Assembly: GCF_042653545.1 (NCBI RefSeq)
Contig: NZ_JBHSIS010000006.1
Span: forward strand, 620,001-684,000
Direction of reading: 5' to 3'
Length of the DNA stretch: 64,000 nt
Source: Actinophytocola glycyrrhizae
Lineage (GTDB): Bacteria > Actinomycetota > Actinomycetes > Mycobacteriales > Pseudonocardiaceae
The position numbers and the translations under genes were made by a program. Each line of letters starts with the position of its first letter. Position 1 is the first letter of the stretch. This document shows, one piece after another, positions 39,938 to 48,352 of this stretch. Under the pieces are notes generated by a model that was not told the origin of the DNA, ran no database searches, and saw only the letters and a program-made list of their open reading frames with translations.

Positions 39938-42153
39938 CAACTCACCGTAACGCGGGTGTCACGCTCCTCGCCCGGACCGATCTCACGTACCGGACCCTCG
40001 ACCCGCGCGGGCAGCACGTGCCGCACGTCCGCGCTCGACGCGCCCAGCCACAGCTCGACGTCACCGGGCTCCACGATCCGCGTCCCGGCCAGCCCGGTGA
40101 ACGCGGTCGCCTCCGGCGGCACCACGAACTCGACGCGCCGCGACTCCCCCGGCGCCAGCCACACCTTCGCGAACCCGAGCAGCTTCTGCACGGGCCGCGT
40201 GACCTGCGCGACCGGGTCGTGCAGGTACAGCTGCACGACCTCGGCGCCGTCCCGGTCGCCGGTGTTGGTCACGGTCACGGCGGCGGTCAGGCCGCCGGCG
40301 TCGGTGCCGCCGGTGACGTCCGTCCACTCGAAGTCCGTGTACGAAAGGCCGTGCCCGAACGGGAAAGCGGGCGTCGGGTCCACCGAGCTGCTGCCGTTGA
40401 CCCTGGCCAGCGGCGCGCCGAGGTAGGGCGACGGCGACGCGAACGGGTCCGACGGCACGCTCACCGGCAGCCGTCCCGAGGGCGTCACCTCGCCGGTCAG
40501 CACCCCGGCGACCGCGGGCCCGCCTTCCTCGCCGGGGAAGAACGCGGCCACGATCGCGGCGCACCGGTCCGCGTACGCACCGAGCGCGTACGGCCGCCCG
40601 GTCAGCAGCACCAGCACCACCGGGGTGCCGGTGGCCAGGACCGCGTCCAGCAGTTCGTGGCCCGGTACCCGCAGGTCGGAGGCGTCGCAGCCCTCACCGG
40701 ACGTGCCGCGGCCGAACAGCCCGGACAGGTCGCCGAGCGCGACGACGCACACGTCGGCGTCCCGTGCCGCGGCGACCGCCGCCGCGCCGTCCGGGGCGTA
40801 CCCGGCGTGCGGCAGCACCGACCGCAGCGTCGGGATCTCGACCCCCTTCGGCGCCGACGGGATGTGGCGCGGGAACGTGTAGCAGCCGAGCATGGCCGCC
40901 TCGGTGTCCGCCTGTGCGCCGACGAGCGCGACCTTGACACCGTCGCGCAGCGGCAGCACCCCGTCGTTCGACAGCAGGACGACGGACTCCTCGGCGAGCT
41001 TCCGCGCGAGCGCGCGCCCGGCAGGCGGGTCGAGGTCCACTGTGGACGGGACGGCCGGCTGCCAGCCGGGGTCGAGCATGCCGAGCGCGCACTTCTGCCG
41101 CAGCACCCGGGTCACCGCGATGTCCACGAGCGACTCCGGCACGTCCCCGGCGAGTATCGCGTCCAGCAGCGGCGTGCCGTAACACCGCACCTGCGGCAGT
41201 TCCACGTCCACCCCGGCCGCGAGCGCGAGTGCCGCCGCGCCGCCGGAATCGGCCGCGAGCCGGTGCTGCTTCTCGATGAACGTGACGCCGAAGTAGTCCG
41301 AGACGACCGTCCCGTCGAAACCCCAGCGTTCCCGCAGCAGGCCGGTGAGCAGCGCGCGGTCGGCGACCGGCGGCACCCCGTCGACGTCGGCGTAGGAGTG
41401 CATGACCGACTCCGCGCCTTCCTTCACCGCGGCGAGGAACGGTGGCAGCAGGACGTCCGCGACCTCCCTCGGCCCGGCCGCGACCGGCCCGAAGTTGCGG
41501 GCGCCCCGCGAGGCCGAGTAGCCGACGAAGTGCTTGAGCGTCGGCATGATCCCGGCCGACCGCAGTCCCCGCACGTACGCCGTGCCGATTGCGGCGACCA
41601 GGTGCGGGTCCTCGCCGATGGTCTCCTCGGTGCGGCCCCAGCGCACGTCGCGGGTCACGTCGAGCACGGGCGCGAGCCCTTGGTGCACACCGATTTCCCG
41701 CATGGTCGCGCCGACGGTCGCCGCCATCCGCTCGACCAGCGCCGGGTGCCACGCGGCACCCCACGCGAGGGCGGTCGGGTAGATCGTCGCGCCGTGGGCC
41801 ATCAGGCCCGAGAGGCACTCCTCGTGGACGACGGCGGGGATGCCGAACCGGCCAGCCGCCACCACCTCCGCCTGCAGCCGCGCGAGCCGCTCGGCGCCGT
41901 CAGCCGGCTCGACCGGCGCGGTGCCGAAGGGCCTGGTCAGCTGACCGAGCCCGTTCTTGATCAGCTCGGGCCAGTTGAGGTCGCCGTCCACCAGCTCGTG
42001 CTGGAACGGCGCCACCTGGTCGTCCGAAGTGGACTGTCCGAGCCAGACCCCGTACAGCTGGCCCAGCTTCTCGCGCAGCGTCATCCGGCCGACCAGGTCG
42101 GCGACCCGCTCATCGGCCGAGCGCGCCGGATCCCGCCACGGCTCGTCGCGCAT
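39937..42153 (-). CDS. glycoside hydrolase family 3 beta-glycosidase, cytoplasmic
   Basis: 738 residues from ATG 42153 (GGAG eight bases upstream). The TIM-barrel domain shows '..VHEECLSGLMAHGATIYPTALAWGAAWHP', 'DVTRDVRWGRTEETIGEDP', 'KHFVGYSASRGARNFGP' and the nucleophile segment 'GFDGTVVSDYFGV' (Asp). An alpha/beta sandwich domain and a C-terminal FnIII-like domain ('VVQLYLHDPVAQVTRPVQKLLGF') complete the GH3 beta-glucosidase/xylosidase layout. No signal peptide, so it acts on oligosaccharides imported by the divergent ABC system. A candidate LacI operator overlaps its promoter region. Confidence 0.9.
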   Translation of the reverse strand: MRDEPWRDPARSADERVADLVGRMTLREKLGQLYGVWLGQSTSDDQVAPFQHELVDGDLNWPELIKNGLGQLTRPFGTAPVEPADGAERLARLQAEVVAAGRFGIPAVVHEECLSGLMAHGATIYPTALAWGAAWHPALVERMAATVGATMREIGVHQGLAPVLDVTRDVRWGRTEETIGEDPHLVAAIGTAYVRGLRSAGIMPTLKHFVGYSASRGARNFGPVAAGPREVADVLLPPFLAAVKEGAESVMHSYADVDGVPPVADRALLTGLLRERWGFDGTVVSDYFGVTFIEKQHRLAADSGGAAALALAAGVDVELPQVRCYGTPLLDAILAGDVPESLVDIAVTRVLRQKCALGMLDPGWQPAVPSTVDLDPPAGRALARKLAEESVVLLSNDGVLPLRDGVKVALVGAQADTEAAMLGCYTFPRHIPSAPKGVEIPTLRSVLPHAGYAPDGAAAVAAARDADVCVVALGDLSGLFGRGTSGEGCDASDLRVPGHELLDAVLATGTPVVLVLLTGRPYALGAYADRCAAIVAAFFPGEEGGPAVAGVLTGEVTPSGRLPVSVPSDPFASPSPYLGAPLARVNGSSSVDPTPAFPFGHGLSYTDFEWTDVTGGTDAGGLTAAVTVTNTGDRDGAEVVQLYLHDPVAQVTRPVQKLLGFAKVWLAPGESRRVEFVVPPEATAFTGLAGTRIVEPGDVELWLGASSADVRHVLPARVEGPVREIGPGEERDTRVTVS

Positions 42154-42167
42154 CGCGCACTCCAATC

Positions 42168-42180
42168 CCGAAAGTTTCGA
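42168..42180. promoter_or_regulatory. candidate LacI operator 1
   Basis: CCGAAAGTTTCGA sits 15 bases upstream of the GH3 start, differing by one base from the perfect palindrome found before the LacI gene. Its position would block transcription of the minus-strand GH3 operon when bound. Confidence 0.7.
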
Positions 42181-42288
42181 CCGGCCACAACCGGCCGGAT
42201 CTCAAGCTAACCGTGACATGTACCGGTAGCAAGGGATTGACCTCGCTGTGACGAGCGTCGTAATCTCCGTCCAACTACCGGATGGATT

Positions 42289-42301
42289 CCGAAACTTACG
42301 G
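42289..42301. promoter_or_regulatory. candidate LacI operator 2
   Basis: CCGAAACTTACGG, one mismatch from the perfect inverted repeat CCGAAA-n-TTTCGG, lies about 70 bases before the solute-binding-protein start. It is well placed to repress the plus-strand transporter genes. Confidence 0.65.
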
Positions 42302-42369
42302 CAGGTTGATCGCGCTGGGGCGAGCTGCTGTCCGCCTCGGCGCGCGGGCCATTCCTGAAAGGCGTGCCC

Positions 42370-43683
42370 ATGGTTCCCCAGCGGCTTCCCAGACGATCCT
42401 TCCTCGGACTGCTCGGCGCCGGTGTCGGCGCGAGCGTCCTCGGCACCAGCGCGTGCGGCACCGACGCGACCTCCGGCGGCGGCGACGGCGGCACCTTCCA
42501 GGTGTGGGTTCTCCAGGAGGAGAGCCAGAACGTCGCGCACGAGGGCGCCGTCGACCGCTTCAACGAGAACTCCGAGGCCAAGGCGAAGATCCTCGCCACC
42601 CCCAACGACGGCTACACCGACAAGCTGCACGTCTCGATGGGCAGCGCGAACAAGCCCGACGTGTTCTACAACTGGGGCGGCGGCAGCATCCGCACGTACG
42701 CGCGGGACGGCCTGCTCGTCGACCTCACCCCGCACTTCGAGAAGGACTCGGCGTGGAAGGACAGCTTCCTCCCGTCGGTCCTCGAGGCCGGGACGATCGA
42801 CGGGAAGTACTACGGCGTCCCCGCCCGCGGCATGCAGCCGGTCATCCTGTTCTACAACAAGAAGGTCTTCGCCGAGCACGACGTGCGTCCGCCGGAGACC
42901 TGGTCACAGCTGATGGCCGCGGTCGACCGCTTCAAGTCCAACGGTGTCATCCCGATCGCGCTGGCAGGCGGCGACCCGTGGACCGAGCTGATGTGGGCCG
43001 AGTACCTCGTCGACCGCATCGGCGGCTACGAGGTGTTCCAGAAGATCGCCGAGGGCGGGGAGAACGCGTGGGGCGACCCGGCGATCACGAAGTCCATCGA
43101 CATGATCCGCCGGCTGGTCGACCGCGGCGGCTTCGGTGACAGCTTCGCGTCGGTCCGGTGGGACGGCGCCGGTGCGTCGAACCTGATCGCGCAGGGACAG
43201 GCGGCCATGCACCTGATGGGTTCCTGGGAGTACACGAACCAGGTGAACGACCAGCCGGAGTACGCGAAGACCGACCAGGGCTTCACGTCGTTCCCGATCG
43301 TCGAGGACGGCGTCGGCGACCCGAAGGCCATCGTCGGCAACCCGACCAACTACTTCTCGATCAGCGAGGACTCCGAGCACGCCGACGCGGCCATCGAGTT
43401 CCTCAAGCAGGAGATGGCCTCGGACGCGTACGTCGAGAAGTGGCTCGAGGCAGGCGACGTGCCCGCGGTGACCGGGCTCGAGGACAAGATGGACAAGGCG
43501 GCGGACCCGGCGTTCGCCAGGATGGTCTACGACATGGTCATCGAGGCCCCGACGTTCCAGCTGTCCTGGGACCAGGCCATCGAACGCGCACAGGCGCAGC
43601 CGATGCTCGACGCGCTGTCGAAGGTGTTCCTCGGCCAGCTCGACGCCGCCGGGTTCGTCAAGGCGAACGAGGACGCGGCGTAG
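42370..43683 (+). CDS. sugar ABC transporter solute-binding lipoprotein
   Basis: 437 residues from ATG 42370 (GAAAGG seven bases upstream; GTG 42364 also in frame). The N-terminus holds a twin-arginine-like 'RRSFLGLLGAG' and a lipobox ending in 'LGTSAC', predicting a Tat-exported lipoprotein. The mature part is a family 1 extracellular solute-binding protein: 'FQVWVLQEESQNVAHEGAVDRFNE', 'PDVFYNWGGGSIRTYARDGLLVDLTPHF', 'MQPVILFYNKKVFAEHDVRPPETWSQL', 'AAMHLMGSWEY'. It should capture an oligosaccharide for the two permeases directly downstream. The substrate is probably a beta-linked oligosaccharide given the GH3 neighbour. Confidence 0.9.
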   Translation: MVPQRLPRRSFLGLLGAGVGASVLGTSACGTDATSGGGDGGTFQVWVLQEESQNVAHEGAVDRFNENSEAKAKILATPNDGYTDKLHVSMGSANKPDVFYNWGGGSIRTYARDGLLVDLTPHFEKDSAWKDSFLPSVLEAGTIDGKYYGVPARGMQPVILFYNKKVFAEHDVRPPETWSQLMAAVDRFKSNGVIPIALAGGDPWTELMWAEYLVDRIGGYEVFQKIAEGGENAWGDPAITKSIDMIRRLVDRGGFGDSFASVRWDGAGASNLIAQGQAAMHLMGSWEYTNQVNDQPEYAKTDQGFTSFPIVEDGVGDPKAIVGNPTNYFSISEDSEHADAAIEFLKQEMASDAYVEKWLEAGDVPAVTGLEDKMDKAADPAFARMVYDMVIEAPTFQLSWDQAIERAQAQPMLDALSKVFLGQLDAAGFVKANEDAA

Positions 43684-44613
43684 ATGGTCGCCGTGACCGA
43701 GCAGCGGGCGCCGGTGCGGAACGCACCGGCGCCGCCGCGGCGGCGGACGCGGCGCGTGAACCGGCCGCGGTCCTGGTACCTGCTGCCCGCGGCGGTGTTC
43801 TTCGGCCTGTTCGCGGCGTTTCCGCTCGTGCTGGTGCTGTACCTGTCGCTCACCGACTGGAACGGCATCGGCACGCCCACGTTCGTCGGCATGGCGAACT
43901 GGGTGCGGCTGTTCGACAACGACGTGATCTGGGACGTCACGTCGACGACACTGCTGCTGACCGTGCTGTTCTGGGTGACGCAGACACCGCTTTCCATCCT
44001 GCTCGGCGTGTGGGCGGCCGGGCCGCAGCGCAACCGCGCCGTCCTCTCCGCGCTGTTCTTCCTGCCGCTGCTGCTGTCGACCGCCGCCATCGCGTTGCTG
44101 TTCAACCGGATGTTCGACCCGTACGTGGGGATCGGCCGCGGGCTGGAGCCGTTCCGCAACATCCTCGGCACCACCTCGGGGGCGATCACCGCGATCGTGA
44201 TCGTGGTGGGCTGGCAGTTCATCCCGTTCCACACCCTGCTCTACCAGGCCGCGGCACGGAACGTCCCCAAGGTGCTGTACGACGCGGCCACCGTCGACGG
44301 CGCGGGCCGGTGGTACCAGTTCTGGTACATCACGCTGCCACAGCTGAAGAACACGATCATCACGTCGTCGACCATCATGATCGTCGGTTCGCTGACCTAC
44401 TTCGAGACGATCTTCCTGCTGACCAACGGCGGGCCGGGCACCGGGACGCGCACACTGCCGCTGGAGATGTACTTCCGGTCGTTCCGGTCCTACGAGTTCG
44501 GCTACGCGTCCGCCATCGCGTCGGTGCTGGTGATCGTGGCGACCACCATCTCACTGCTCATCGTCCGGTTCTCCGGGTTCGCGAAGATGCGGTCCACCTT
44601 GGAGGGACTGTGA
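43684..44613 (+). CDS. sugar ABC transporter permease, MalF-like
   Basis: 309 residues with six membrane helices after a basic N-terminus (RRRTRRVNRPRSWYLLPAAVFFG). The cytoplasmic EAA loop reads VLYDAATVDGAGRWYQFWYITLPQLKNT, which docks the ATPase. Its ATG follows the binding-protein TAG with no gap. No ATP-binding gene is in the locus, so a shared ATPase such as MsiK encoded elsewhere is probably used, as is usual in actinomycetes. Confidence 0.9.
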   Translation: MVAVTEQRAPVRNAPAPPRRRTRRVNRPRSWYLLPAAVFFGLFAAFPLVLVLYLSLTDWNGIGTPTFVGMANWVRLFDNDVIWDVTSTTLLLTVLFWVTQTPLSILLGVWAAGPQRNRAVLSALFFLPLLLSTAAIALLFNRMFDPYVGIGRGLEPFRNILGTTSGAITAIVIVVGWQFIPFHTLLYQAAARNVPKVLYDAATVDGAGRWYQFWYITLPQLKNTIITSSTIMIVGSLTYFETIFLLTNGGPGTGTRTLPLEMYFRSFRSYEFGYASAIASVLVIVATTISLLIVRFSGFAKMRSTLEGL

Positions 44614-45428
44614 AGACCAGGCCCAACTACGTCGCGGGCGCCATGGCCGCGATGTGGCTCGTGCTCGTCGGGGTGCCGATCTACGCGATGGTGTCCTGGA
44701 GCCTGCAGACCAGGGACAGCTTCCTCGACCGGGGGCCGCTCGCGCTCCCGGCCTCGATCACGTTCGCCAACGTCGCGGAGGTGCTGGACAGCGGCTTCGG
44801 GCGCTACCTGCTGAACACCGCGATCGTCACGGTGTCGTGCGTGGCACTGACGCTGGTGGTGGCGATCCCCGCCGCGTACGCGATCGTCCGGTCCATGAGC
44901 TGGTTCTCCGGTGCCATGTTCCGGCTCTTCCTGGCCGGCCTGGCCATCCCCGCGCAGGCCACCATCATCCCGCTGTACCTGATCATCAACCGGATGCAGC
45001 TGTACGACTCGCTGACCGCGATCATCCTGCCCACGGTCGCGTTCGGCCTGCCGCTCGTGATCCTGGTGCTGGTCGGGTCGCTGCGGGACGTGTCCAACGA
45101 GCTGTACGACGCGATGACGGTGGACGGCGCGGGCCCGTTCCGGATCCTGTGGCAACTGGTGATCCCGATGTCCAAGGGCGCCATCGCCGCGGTGGGCACG
45201 TACACGGCGCTGGGCGCGTGGAACCAGTTCCTGTTCCCGCTGGTGCTGACGCAGAGCCCGTCGACGCGGGTGCTCACGCTCAGCCTGACCAGCTACAAGC
45301 AGGAGTTCCAGATCAACGTGCCGGGGATGATGATGGCGGTCATGCTCACCGCCCTCCCGGTGTTCGTCCTGTACCTGGTGGCACGCCGGTGGCTGATCGC
45401 AGGCCTCGCCGGGATGGGCAGCAAGTAG
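44610..45428 (+). CDS. sugar ABC transporter permease, MalG-like
   Basis: 272 residues from GTG 44610, overlapping the previous stop (GTGA). Six helices; the EAA motif is ELYDAMTVDGAGPFRILWQLVIPMSKG, and the C-terminus 'RRWLIAGLAGMGSK' has the 'GLxxGAxKG'-type tail of MalG proteins. It pairs with the MalF-like subunit to form the channel. Confidence 0.92.
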   Translation: MKTRPNYVAGAMAAMWLVLVGVPIYAMVSWSLQTRDSFLDRGPLALPASITFANVAEVLDSGFGRYLLNTAIVTVSCVALTLVVAIPAAYAIVRSMSWFSGAMFRLFLAGLAIPAQATIIPLYLIINRMQLYDSLTAIILPTVAFGLPLVILVLVGSLRDVSNELYDAMTVDGAGPFRILWQLVIPMSKGAIAAVGTYTALGAWNQFLFPLVLTQSPSTRVLTLSLTSYKQEFQINVPGMMMAVMLTALPVFVLYLVARRWLIAGLAGMGSK

Positions 45429-45432
45429 GATT

Positions 45433-45445
45433 CCGAAAGTTTCGG
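45433..45445. promoter_or_regulatory. candidate LacI operator 3 (perfect palindrome)
   Basis: CCGAAAGTTTCGG lies between the permease stop and the LacI-type gene, within a 15-bp perfect palindrome (45432-45446), followed by a further half-site (ccgtttcgg). It is about 20 bases before the regulator start, suggesting autoregulation. Confidence 0.75.
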
Positions 45446-45465
45446 ACCGTTTCGGGGAGTTGCGC

Positions 45466-46473
45466 ATGGCGAGAGAACGCAAGGTGACGATCAACGTCAT
45501 CGCCGCGGAGGCAGGCGTGTCGGTGCCCACGGTGTCCAGGGTGCTGAACGGCAGGTCAGACGTGTCCCCGACCACCCGAGCACGCATCGAGGCGCTGCTG
45601 GCCCAGCACGGCTACCAGCGCAGGGGGTCACGCAGGGGCGAGCACGCGGGCCTGGTGGACCTGGTCTTCAACGACCTGGACAGCCCGTGGGCGGTGGAGA
45701 TCATCCGCGGCGTGGAGGACGTGGCCCACGCGGCCCAGGTGGGCACGGTCGTGAGCGCCATCCACCGCCACTCGGCCGCCACCCGCCAGTGGCTGGACAA
45801 CCTGCGGGCCCGCAAGTCGGACGGCGTGATCCTGGTGACGTCCACCCTGCAACCGGGTCACCAGGCAGAACTCCGCCGCCTGAACGTCCCGGCGGTGGTG
45901 ATCGACCCGGCGGGTGGCCCGGCGCTGGAGGTCCCGACGATCGGCGCGACCAACTGGGCGGGCGGCCGGGCCGCGACGGAACACCTGACGTCCCTGGGCC
46001 ACCGCAGAATCGGCTTCATAGCGGGCCCCACCTCCCTGCTGTGCAGCCGAGCCCGCCTGGACGGCTACCGAGCGGCACTGGACGCCGCGGGCCTGCCGGT
46101 TTCGGACGAACTGGTCCAGCCGGGCGACTTCTACCACGAGTCCGGCTTCCGGGGCGCCACCGCACTGATGTCGCTGCCGGAACCCCCGACGGCCATCTTC
46201 GCCTCCAGCGACCAGATGGCCTTCGGCGTGTACGAGGGCCTGAGGCAACGGGGCCTGCGGGTCCCCGACGACGTGAGCGTGGTGGGCTTCGACGACCTGC
46301 CGGAAGCCCGCTGGGCCTCTCCCCCACTCACCACGGTCCGCCAACCACTGGCGGAAATGGGCACGCTGGCAGCCAGAATGCTGCTACGCCTGTCCCGGGG
46401 CGAGGAAAACGACAGCCCCCGCGTGGAACTGGCAACAGACCTGATCGTCCGCAACAGCACAGCCCCGCTCTGA
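45466..46473 (+). CDS. LacI family transcriptional repressor of the sugar locus
   Basis: 335 residues from ATG 45466 (GGGGAG seven bases upstream; TTG 45460 is less likely). The N-terminal helix-turn-helix is classical (VTINVIAAEAGVSVPTVSRVLNGRSDVSPTTRARIEALLAQHGY). The rest is a periplasmic-binding-protein-like sensor ('HRRIGFIAGPTSLLCSRARLDGYRAAL', 'PTAIFASSDQMAFGVYEGLRQRGLRVPDDVSVVGFDDLPEARWASPPLTTVRQP'). The three CCGAAA-type palindromes upstream of this gene, the GH3 gene and the transporter are its likely operators; a sugar from the imported substrate would be the inducer. Confidence 0.92.
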   Translation: MARERKVTINVIAAEAGVSVPTVSRVLNGRSDVSPTTRARIEALLAQHGYQRRGSRRGEHAGLVDLVFNDLDSPWAVEIIRGVEDVAHAAQVGTVVSAIHRHSAATRQWLDNLRARKSDGVILVTSTLQPGHQAELRRLNVPAVVIDPAGGPALEVPTIGATNWAGGRAATEHLTSLGHRRIGFIAGPTSLLCSRARLDGYRAALDAAGLPVSDELVQPGDFYHESGFRGATALMSLPEPPTAIFASSDQMAFGVYEGLRQRGLRVPDDVSVVGFDDLPEARWASPPLTTVRQPLAEMGTLAARMLLRLSRGEENDSPRVELATDLIVRNSTAPL

Positions 46474-46478
46474 GCCGG

Positions 46479-47558
46479 TCACCGGACCGCGGCGCGCAGG
46501 TGGTCGGGCAGGCGCGCCCGCTCGCCGAGCCACGCGACCCAGTCAGGCAGCAACGACTTCGCGGCGATCGTGACCGGCTCGTCCGGCAGCCAGTCGCTGA
46601 GCAGTGCGATCTGGGTCTCCACCCGTCGCGGTGACACCGAATACCACGTCTCGGGCAGGGCTCCTTCCATCCACTGCTCCGCCAACGACGCGACCGCGTC
46701 GGGATCGGGTGGCACGCCACGCGTGTTCTCGTACCAGGCAGTGAACTCGGCGACCATCAGCGTGCTGTCGCAGTCGTACGGCGACTCGTCCAGTGGCAGC
46801 GGCATGCCCCGCGCAGCCAGCGCCTCGGCGAGGTCATCCTGGCGACGCTGGGCGCGGAACCAGTTGTCCATGGCCACGCGGGACTCGTCACCGAAGACCG
46901 CCAGGCCGCCGATGTCGAGTTGCGAGAGACACGTCAGTTCGCCGACGTCCTCGACCGGGCGCGGTGTCACGTCGCCCGCCGCGGCACCGACGTCCGCGAG
47001 CCACGCGGCCGCGGCCTGGTCGACATCGTCGAACACTCCCGCGGAGACCAACCGCACCATCTCGGACGCGTCGATGTCGAACAGGTACACGCACGGGTCG
47101 TCCTCGTAGGAGAAGCGCGCGAGCACGGCGAACCGCGAGCCGTAGACGTCCCGCATCCGGAACACCTCGCCGGTCGCGGTCACCCGCGGTGGATCAGCGA
47201 GCCCGTAGTCGACCTCCGGCGCACCGATCGACGCGAGCCCGAGCAACAACCGCCGCGCGTCCCGCTCCCGAGCCGCACCGGCAAGCTCGTCGAACCACCA
47301 CGAGAAGTGCAGCCCGGCGTGCCCTTCCTGAATGACCCGGTGCAACTGGGCACCCACCAACTCGCAGGTCAGCTGCTCGGTCTCCCGCAGCCCACGAACC
47401 GACTCGAGCCGCACCGCACCATCGAGCACCGCCGTGATCGTCGGCTCGAACCAGGCGGGCTTCCCTGTCCCCAAGCCGACCGTCCGGACCGCCCGCGCCT
47501 GCACGCGGCGGCGCTTCTTCGACTTCTTGGGCTTGCGACCACGAGAAACGGGCGACAT
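46479..47558 (-). CDS. hypothetical protein with basic N-terminus
   Basis: 359 residues from ATG 47558. It begins MSPVSRGRKPKKSKKRRRVQARAV, a very basic tail, followed by a mixed alpha/beta body ('GLHFSWWFDELAGAARERDARRLLLGLASIG'; 'FRMRDVYGSRFAVLARFSYEDDPCVYLFDIDASEMVRLVSAGVFDDVDQAAAAW') and a C-terminus 'LLPDWVAWLGERARLPDHLRAAV'. I recall similar actinomycete hypotheticals that start with the same SRGRK tail, but know no function. No catalytic or membrane motif. It ends five bases from the convergent LacI gene. Confidence 0.65.
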   Translation of the reverse strand: MSPVSRGRKPKKSKKRRRVQARAVRTVGLGTGKPAWFEPTITAVLDGAVRLESVRGLRETEQLTCELVGAQLHRVIQEGHAGLHFSWWFDELAGAARERDARRLLLGLASIGAPEVDYGLADPPRVTATGEVFRMRDVYGSRFAVLARFSYEDDPCVYLFDIDASEMVRLVSAGVFDDVDQAAAAWLADVGAAAGDVTPRPVEDVGELTCLSQLDIGGLAVFGDESRVAMDNWFRAQRRQDDLAEALAARGMPLPLDESPYDCDSTLMVAEFTAWYENTRGVPPDPDAVASLAEQWMEGALPETWYSVSPRRVETQIALLSDWLPDEPVTIAAKSLLPDWVAWLGERARLPDHLRAAVR

Positions 47559-47613
47559 GCGGGCGATGATAGTGACCGCCGAACGTCGGTCAGACGCCTG
47601 TCGAGCAGGTCGA

Positions 47614-47634
47614 GGTAACCGGATGGGGGTTACC
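47614..47634. promoter_or_regulatory. inverted repeat upstream of the hypothetical gene
   Basis: ggtaacc (47614-47620) and ggttacc (47628-47634) are exact inverted repeats with a seven-base spacer, in the 169-bp gap upstream of the minus-strand gene starting at 47558. Spacing fits a dimeric DNA-binding protein, although a terminator for the gene ending at 47728 cannot be excluded. Confidence 0.4.
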
Positions 47635-47727
47635 GGGCGAGTGGGTCTGCGTGGTCCCCGGACCGGGTTCTGGTGAGCCGGCTTCTTGTGGTTCGTCCTC
47701 GCCGGGGCGCGCAGCGCCGGGGTGGGA

Positions 47728-48339
47728 TCACTGCGGCTCGTCGTCGGGTGGGGTCTTCGCGTCCAGGAGGTCCAGGTAGCCCGCCACCGCCTCCCACAGG
47801 GCGTTCTCCGGGTACCGGTGGTTGCCGCGGTTCTCCTGCCGCCAGTCCCGTTCCCAGTAGTTCGCATGCACCGCACGCAGACGCGCCAGCGCCGTGTCCA
47901 GTGCCGCGGCCGTCTGGGCACGCACCTCGCCCGGGTCGGCCACCACCCGAGGCAGGTCGGCGAACCGGCGCTCCGACAGCGCCCGCAGCACGTCCTCGTC
48001 GGGGCCGTCGAGGGACCAGAACCGCACCGGCTCACGGATGTGGTGGTTCCACACCGGATCGTGCCGGGAGCGCCACCAGTACGCGTAGGCACCCTTGTCG
48101 AGACGGAGCACGTCGACGAGCCATCTCGTGCCGTTCGGCTGGGACTCCCACGGCACCTGTTCGGACGGCAGGTCCAGCACCATCGCGACCTCGACAAGCT
48201 CGATCGAGTCGGCGCCGTCCAGCACCTCGCCGAACACGTAGGCCTCGCGCAGCAGCGACTCGTCAAGCGTCGATGACGTGGTCTGCTGACACGCCTGCGC
48301 CAGCATGCGAAGCCGCTGCACGGCGCGCCGGTAATGCAT
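47728..48339 (-). CDS. hypothetical protein, DUF7711-like
   Basis: 203 residues beginning MHYRRAVQRLRMLAQACQQTTSSTLDE. Features are 'LREAYVFGEVLDGADSIELVEVAMVLDLPSEQVPWESQPNGTRWLVDVLRLDK', 'AYWWRSRHDPVWNHHIREPVRFWSLDGPDEDVLRALSERRF', and 'HANYWERDWRQENRGNHRYPENALWEAVAGYLDLLDA'. This resembles an actinomycete family I associate with DUF7711; that name is tentative. Soluble, rich in Trp and charged residues, no catalytic motif recognised. It lies 13 bases downstream of the pRiA4b-like gene, so the two form an operon. Confidence 0.6.
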   Translation of the reverse strand: MHYRRAVQRLRMLAQACQQTTSSTLDESLLREAYVFGEVLDGADSIELVEVAMVLDLPSEQVPWESQPNGTRWLVDVLRLDKGAYAYWWRSRHDPVWNHHIREPVRFWSLDGPDEDVLRALSERRFADLPRVVADPGEVRAQTAAALDTALARLRAVHANYWERDWRQENRGNHRYPENALWEAVAGYLDLLDAKTPPDDEPQ

Positions 48340-48352
48340 GTCCGCCTTCCCT

